From positions 1 through 16,336 of the forward strand of contig PKSW01000363.1 of assembly GCA_002869465.1 (NCBI GenBank): DNA of 16,336 bases, written 5' to 3'. Under the pieces are notes generated by a model. That model was not told the origin of the DNA. It saw nothing but the letters and a program-made list of their open reading frames with translations, and did no database searches. The position numbers and the translations under genes are program-made. Origin of the DNA: Marinilabiliales bacterium. GTDB taxonomy: Bacteria; Bacteroidota; Bacteroidia; Bacteroidales; F082. Shown here piece after piece: positions 14,324 through 16,336 of this stretch (position 1 is the first letter of the stretch; each line of letters begins with the position of its first letter).

Positions 14324-16246
14324 ATGACGAATAAGATCACAAGTATGGCAGAGTACTATCAGAAGTACCAGGAAAGTGTTGCAAACCCTGAAGCATTCTG
14401 GGCAGAAATTGCTGAGTCCAATTTTTGGCGTAAAAAATGGGATAAAGTATTAGATTGGAGATTTGATGGGCCGGACGCCCCTGATGTAAACTGGTTTGTT
14501 AACGGCAAACTGAATATTACCGAGAATATTTTCGAAAGAAATATGTTCATGCGTAAAGACCAGGTGGCCATTATCTGGGAGCCAAATGATCCAAATGAAA
14601 AAGAAATTAAACTTACTTATGGTGAGTTATTTGATAAGGTAAAAGAATTTGCAAATACACTGCTCAAATTGGGTGTTGAAAAAGGCGACCGGGTAGCTAT
14701 TTATCTACCTATGGTTCCTGAATTGGCTGTTGCTATGCTGGCATGTGCCCGTATCGGAGCCATTCACTCCATCATTTTTGCAGGTTTTTCAGCCACTGCA
14801 CTTGCTGACAGGATCAACGATTCAGAATGTAAAGTGCTGATCACTTCTGATGGCGGATACCGTGGCACTAAGTCAATTCCTTTAAAAGCCATCGCTGATG
14901 AGGCATTGGAGAATTGTCCGAGCGTAAAACACAATATTGTATTAAAACGTACCGGTGAGGACATCAACTGGAAAGAAGGACGTGATATCTGGTGGCATGA
15001 TGCGATTAAAGGTGTAGGCACTGAAAATGTAGCCGAAGTCATGGATTCTGAAGATACATTGTTCATTCTTTACACTTCCGGATCAACCGGAAAACCAAAA
15101 GGGGTTTTGCATACTACAGCAGGATATATGGTATATGCCGAATACACATTTAAAAATGTATTCCAATACAATGACGGAGATATTTACTGGTGTACCGCCG
15201 ATATTGGCTGGGTAACAGGTCACTCATATATTGTTTACGGACCATTATTGGCTGGTGCTACTTCCATTATGTTTGAAGGCGTTCCCACATGGCCCGATCC
15301 GGGCAGATTCTGGGAAGTAGTTGCCAAATACAAGGTCAACCAGTTTTACACAGCCCCAACCGCTATCCGCGCATTGGTAGCACAAGGTGACGAGTGGGTT
15401 GTAAAACACGACCTCAGCTCATTAAAAGTACTGGGAACAGTTGGAGAGCCCATTAATGAAGAAGCATGGCGCTGGTACCATGACCTGATTGGTGGCGGTC
15501 GTTGCCCGATTGTGGATACCTGGTGGCAAACAGAAACAGGTGGAATTATGATTACACCTCTTGCAGGTATCACACCAACCAAACCTTCATTAGCTACATT
15601 ACCTTTACCGGGTGTTCAGCCTGTTTTGGTTGATCCTGAAGGAAAAGAGCTGAAAGGAAACGGTGTTGAAGGTATCCTTTGTATTAAATTCCCATGGCCG
15701 GGTATGTTACGCACCACCTATGGAGATCACAAAAGATGCTTTGACACTTATTTCTCCATGTTCAAAGGTTTGTATTTAACCGGCGACGGCGCCAAACGTG
15801 ATGAAGAAGGTTATTACCGCATTATCGGACGTATTGACGATGTGATCAATGTTTCGGGTCACCGTATCGGAACTGCCGAAGTAGAAGATGCCATCAACCA
15901 GCATCCGAAAGTAAATGAATCAGCCGTTGTGGGTTATCCGCACGAGATCAAAGGTTCTGGTATTTATGCATATGTAATTTGCGAAGATCTCTCAGAAGAT
16001 GAAATGAAAACCATCGAGGATGAGATCAGGGCAACTGTGACCAAATTCATCGGACCTATTGCCAAACCAGATAAAATCCAAATTGTTGGCGGATTGCCAA
16101 AAACACGTTCAGGTAAAATCATGCGTAGAATTTTACGTAAGATTGGTGAAGGTGATGCTTCCAACCTGGGTGATACTTCCACATTGCTCGATCCGGGCGT
16201 TGTTGAAGATATCATTGAGGGTGCCAAAGTTAAAGTAAAACGATAG
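14324..16246 (+). CDS. acs: Acetyl-CoA synthetase (AMP-forming)
   Basis: Acs activates acetate with ATP and CoA to acetyl-CoA via acetyl-AMP, in the cytoplasm. The 640-residue length is close to the usual ~650. Adenylating-family motifs are intact: the phosphate loop YTSGSTGKPKG at 250-260, VDTWWQTETGG at 397-407, YLTGDGAKRDEEGYY at about 484-498, GRIDDVINVSGHRIGTAEVE at 502-521, and PKTRSGKIMRR at 592-602. Trp401 corresponds to the acetate-pocket Trp414 of the Salmonella enzyme, supporting a short-chain substrate. Lys598 corresponds to its Lys609, the site of regulatory acetylation. No acetyltransferase or deacetylase gene is nearby. ATG 14324 has no clear Shine-Dalgarno; an in-frame ATG eight codons in is an alternative. 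The gene follows the porin-like gene by 44 bp and ends before a strong terminator. Confidence 0.97.
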   Translation: MTNKITSMAEYYQKYQESVANPEAFWAEIAESNFWRKKWDKVLDWRFDGPDAPDVNWFVNGKLNITENIFERNMFMRKDQVAIIWEPNDPNEKEIKLTYGELFDKVKEFANTLLKLGVEKGDRVAIYLPMVPELAVAMLACARIGAIHSIIFAGFSATALADRINDSECKVLITSDGGYRGTKSIPLKAIADEALENCPSVKHNIVLKRTGEDINWKEGRDIWWHDAIKGVGTENVAEVMDSEDTLFILYTSGSTGKPKGVLHTTAGYMVYAEYTFKNVFQYNDGDIYWCTADIGWVTGHSYIVYGPLLAGATSIMFEGVPTWPDPGRFWEVVAKYKVNQFYTAPTAIRALVAQGDEWVVKHDLSSLKVLGTVGEPINEEAWRWYHDLIGGGRCPIVDTWWQTETGGIMITPLAGITPTKPSLATLPLPGVQPVLVDPEGKELKGNGVEGILCIKFPWPGMLRTTYGDHKRCFDTYFSMFKGLYLTGDGAKRDEEGYYRIIGRIDDVINVSGHRIGTAEVEDAINQHPKVNESAVVGYPHEIKGSGIYAYVICEDLSEDEMKTIEDEIRATVTKFIGPIAKPDKIQIVGGLPKTRSGKIMRRILRKIGEGDASNLGDTSTLLDPGVVEDIIEGAKVKVKR

Positions 16247-16258
16247 ATATTTTTTAAT

Positions 16259-16286
16259 AAAAGACACCTTACAAGGTGTCTTTTTT
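16259..16286 (+). terminator. Intrinsic (Rho-independent) terminator after acs
   Basis: AAAAGACACC (16259-16268) pairs with GGTGTCTTTT (16275-16284) around the loop TTACAA, and a run of six T residues occupies 16281-16286. It starts 12 bp after the acs stop. The flanking A and T tracts suggest it could also work in the opposite direction for a convergent transcript, but no convergent gene is visible. Confidence 0.9.
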
Positions 16287-16316
16287 ATTTGAATTTTATC
16301 CTAAAATAAAAAAAAC

Positions 16317-16336
16317 ATGGAAAATCAAAAAGTAAT
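16317..16336 (+). CDS. Possible start of the next gene (cut by the window end)
   Basis: After the acs terminator, an A-rich stretch leads to an ATG at 16317 and an open frame reading MENQKV before the window ends. A-rich sequence before an ATG is the usual look of gene starts here. Only six codons are visible, so no product can be named and it may not be a gene. Confidence 0.3.

Noticed and set aside
1..16336. Mobile elements, CRISPR arrays, tRNA or rRNA genes
   Set aside because: No transposase or integrase motifs, direct-repeat arrays or tRNA-like cloverleaf were seen, and nearly all of the window is accounted for by conserved genes.

Overview
The window looks like a stretch of core chromosome from a member of the Bacteroidota (class Bacteroidia or a near relative). 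The grounds are a DUF4271 membrane protein beside hemD, the protein architectures (a 411-residue NusA, a 959-residue IF-2 with a very long Lys/Glu-rich linker), AT-rich gene starts with little or no Shine-Dalgarno sequence, and two matches to the Bacteroidota -7 promoter element TAnnTTTG. This taxonomic call is inference; there is no rRNA gene here. I see no mobile element, CRISPR array, tRNA or phage gene.

Layout. (1) Bases 1-4552, plus strand: the 3' part of rimP, then nusA and infB, the widespread ribosome-maturation / transcription-elongation / translation-initiation cluster. (2) Bases 4559-9935, minus strand, read right to left: rnpA, yidD, an S41 C-terminal processing protease, an O-antigen-ligase-like membrane protein, cytidine deaminase and a ChaN-like protein. 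Spacing is tight (a 20-29 bp overlap, then gaps of 10, 15 and 33 bp, then a 4 bp ATGA overlap), so these six genes are probably one transcript. It converges on infB with only 6 bp between the two stop codons. (3) Bases 9957-12686, minus strand: DUF4271 protein, hemD (uroporphyrinogen-III synthase) and a DUF481 outer-membrane beta-barrel protein, just upstream of rnpA and in the same direction. A candidate promoter lies before the DUF481 gene and a weak AT-rich hairpin lies at the hemD stop. (4) Bases 12687-13025: an AT-rich divergent intergenic region with a TAnnTTTG element followed by a perfect 8+8 bp inverted repeat. (5) Bases 13026-16246, plus strand: a porin-like outer-membrane protein and acetyl-CoA synthetase (acs), closed by a strong intrinsic terminator at 16259-16286. 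The last 20 bases may open another gene.

How the genes work together. Regions 1 and 2 mostly serve gene expression and envelope biogenesis: ribosome assembly, NusA, IF-2, RNase P protein, YidD for membrane protein insertion, a periplasmic protease and a glycan ligase/polymerase. HemD makes the tetrapyrrole precursor and ChaN-like proteins have been linked to haem or iron, but no other haem gene is present. The porin-acs pair suggests uptake and activation of a small carboxylate such as acetate; that is inference from adjacency. I found no clearly undescribed biological system. The points most worth checking are the CRP/FNR-geometry palindrome before the porin-acs pair and the unusual soluble insertion in the ligase-like protein.
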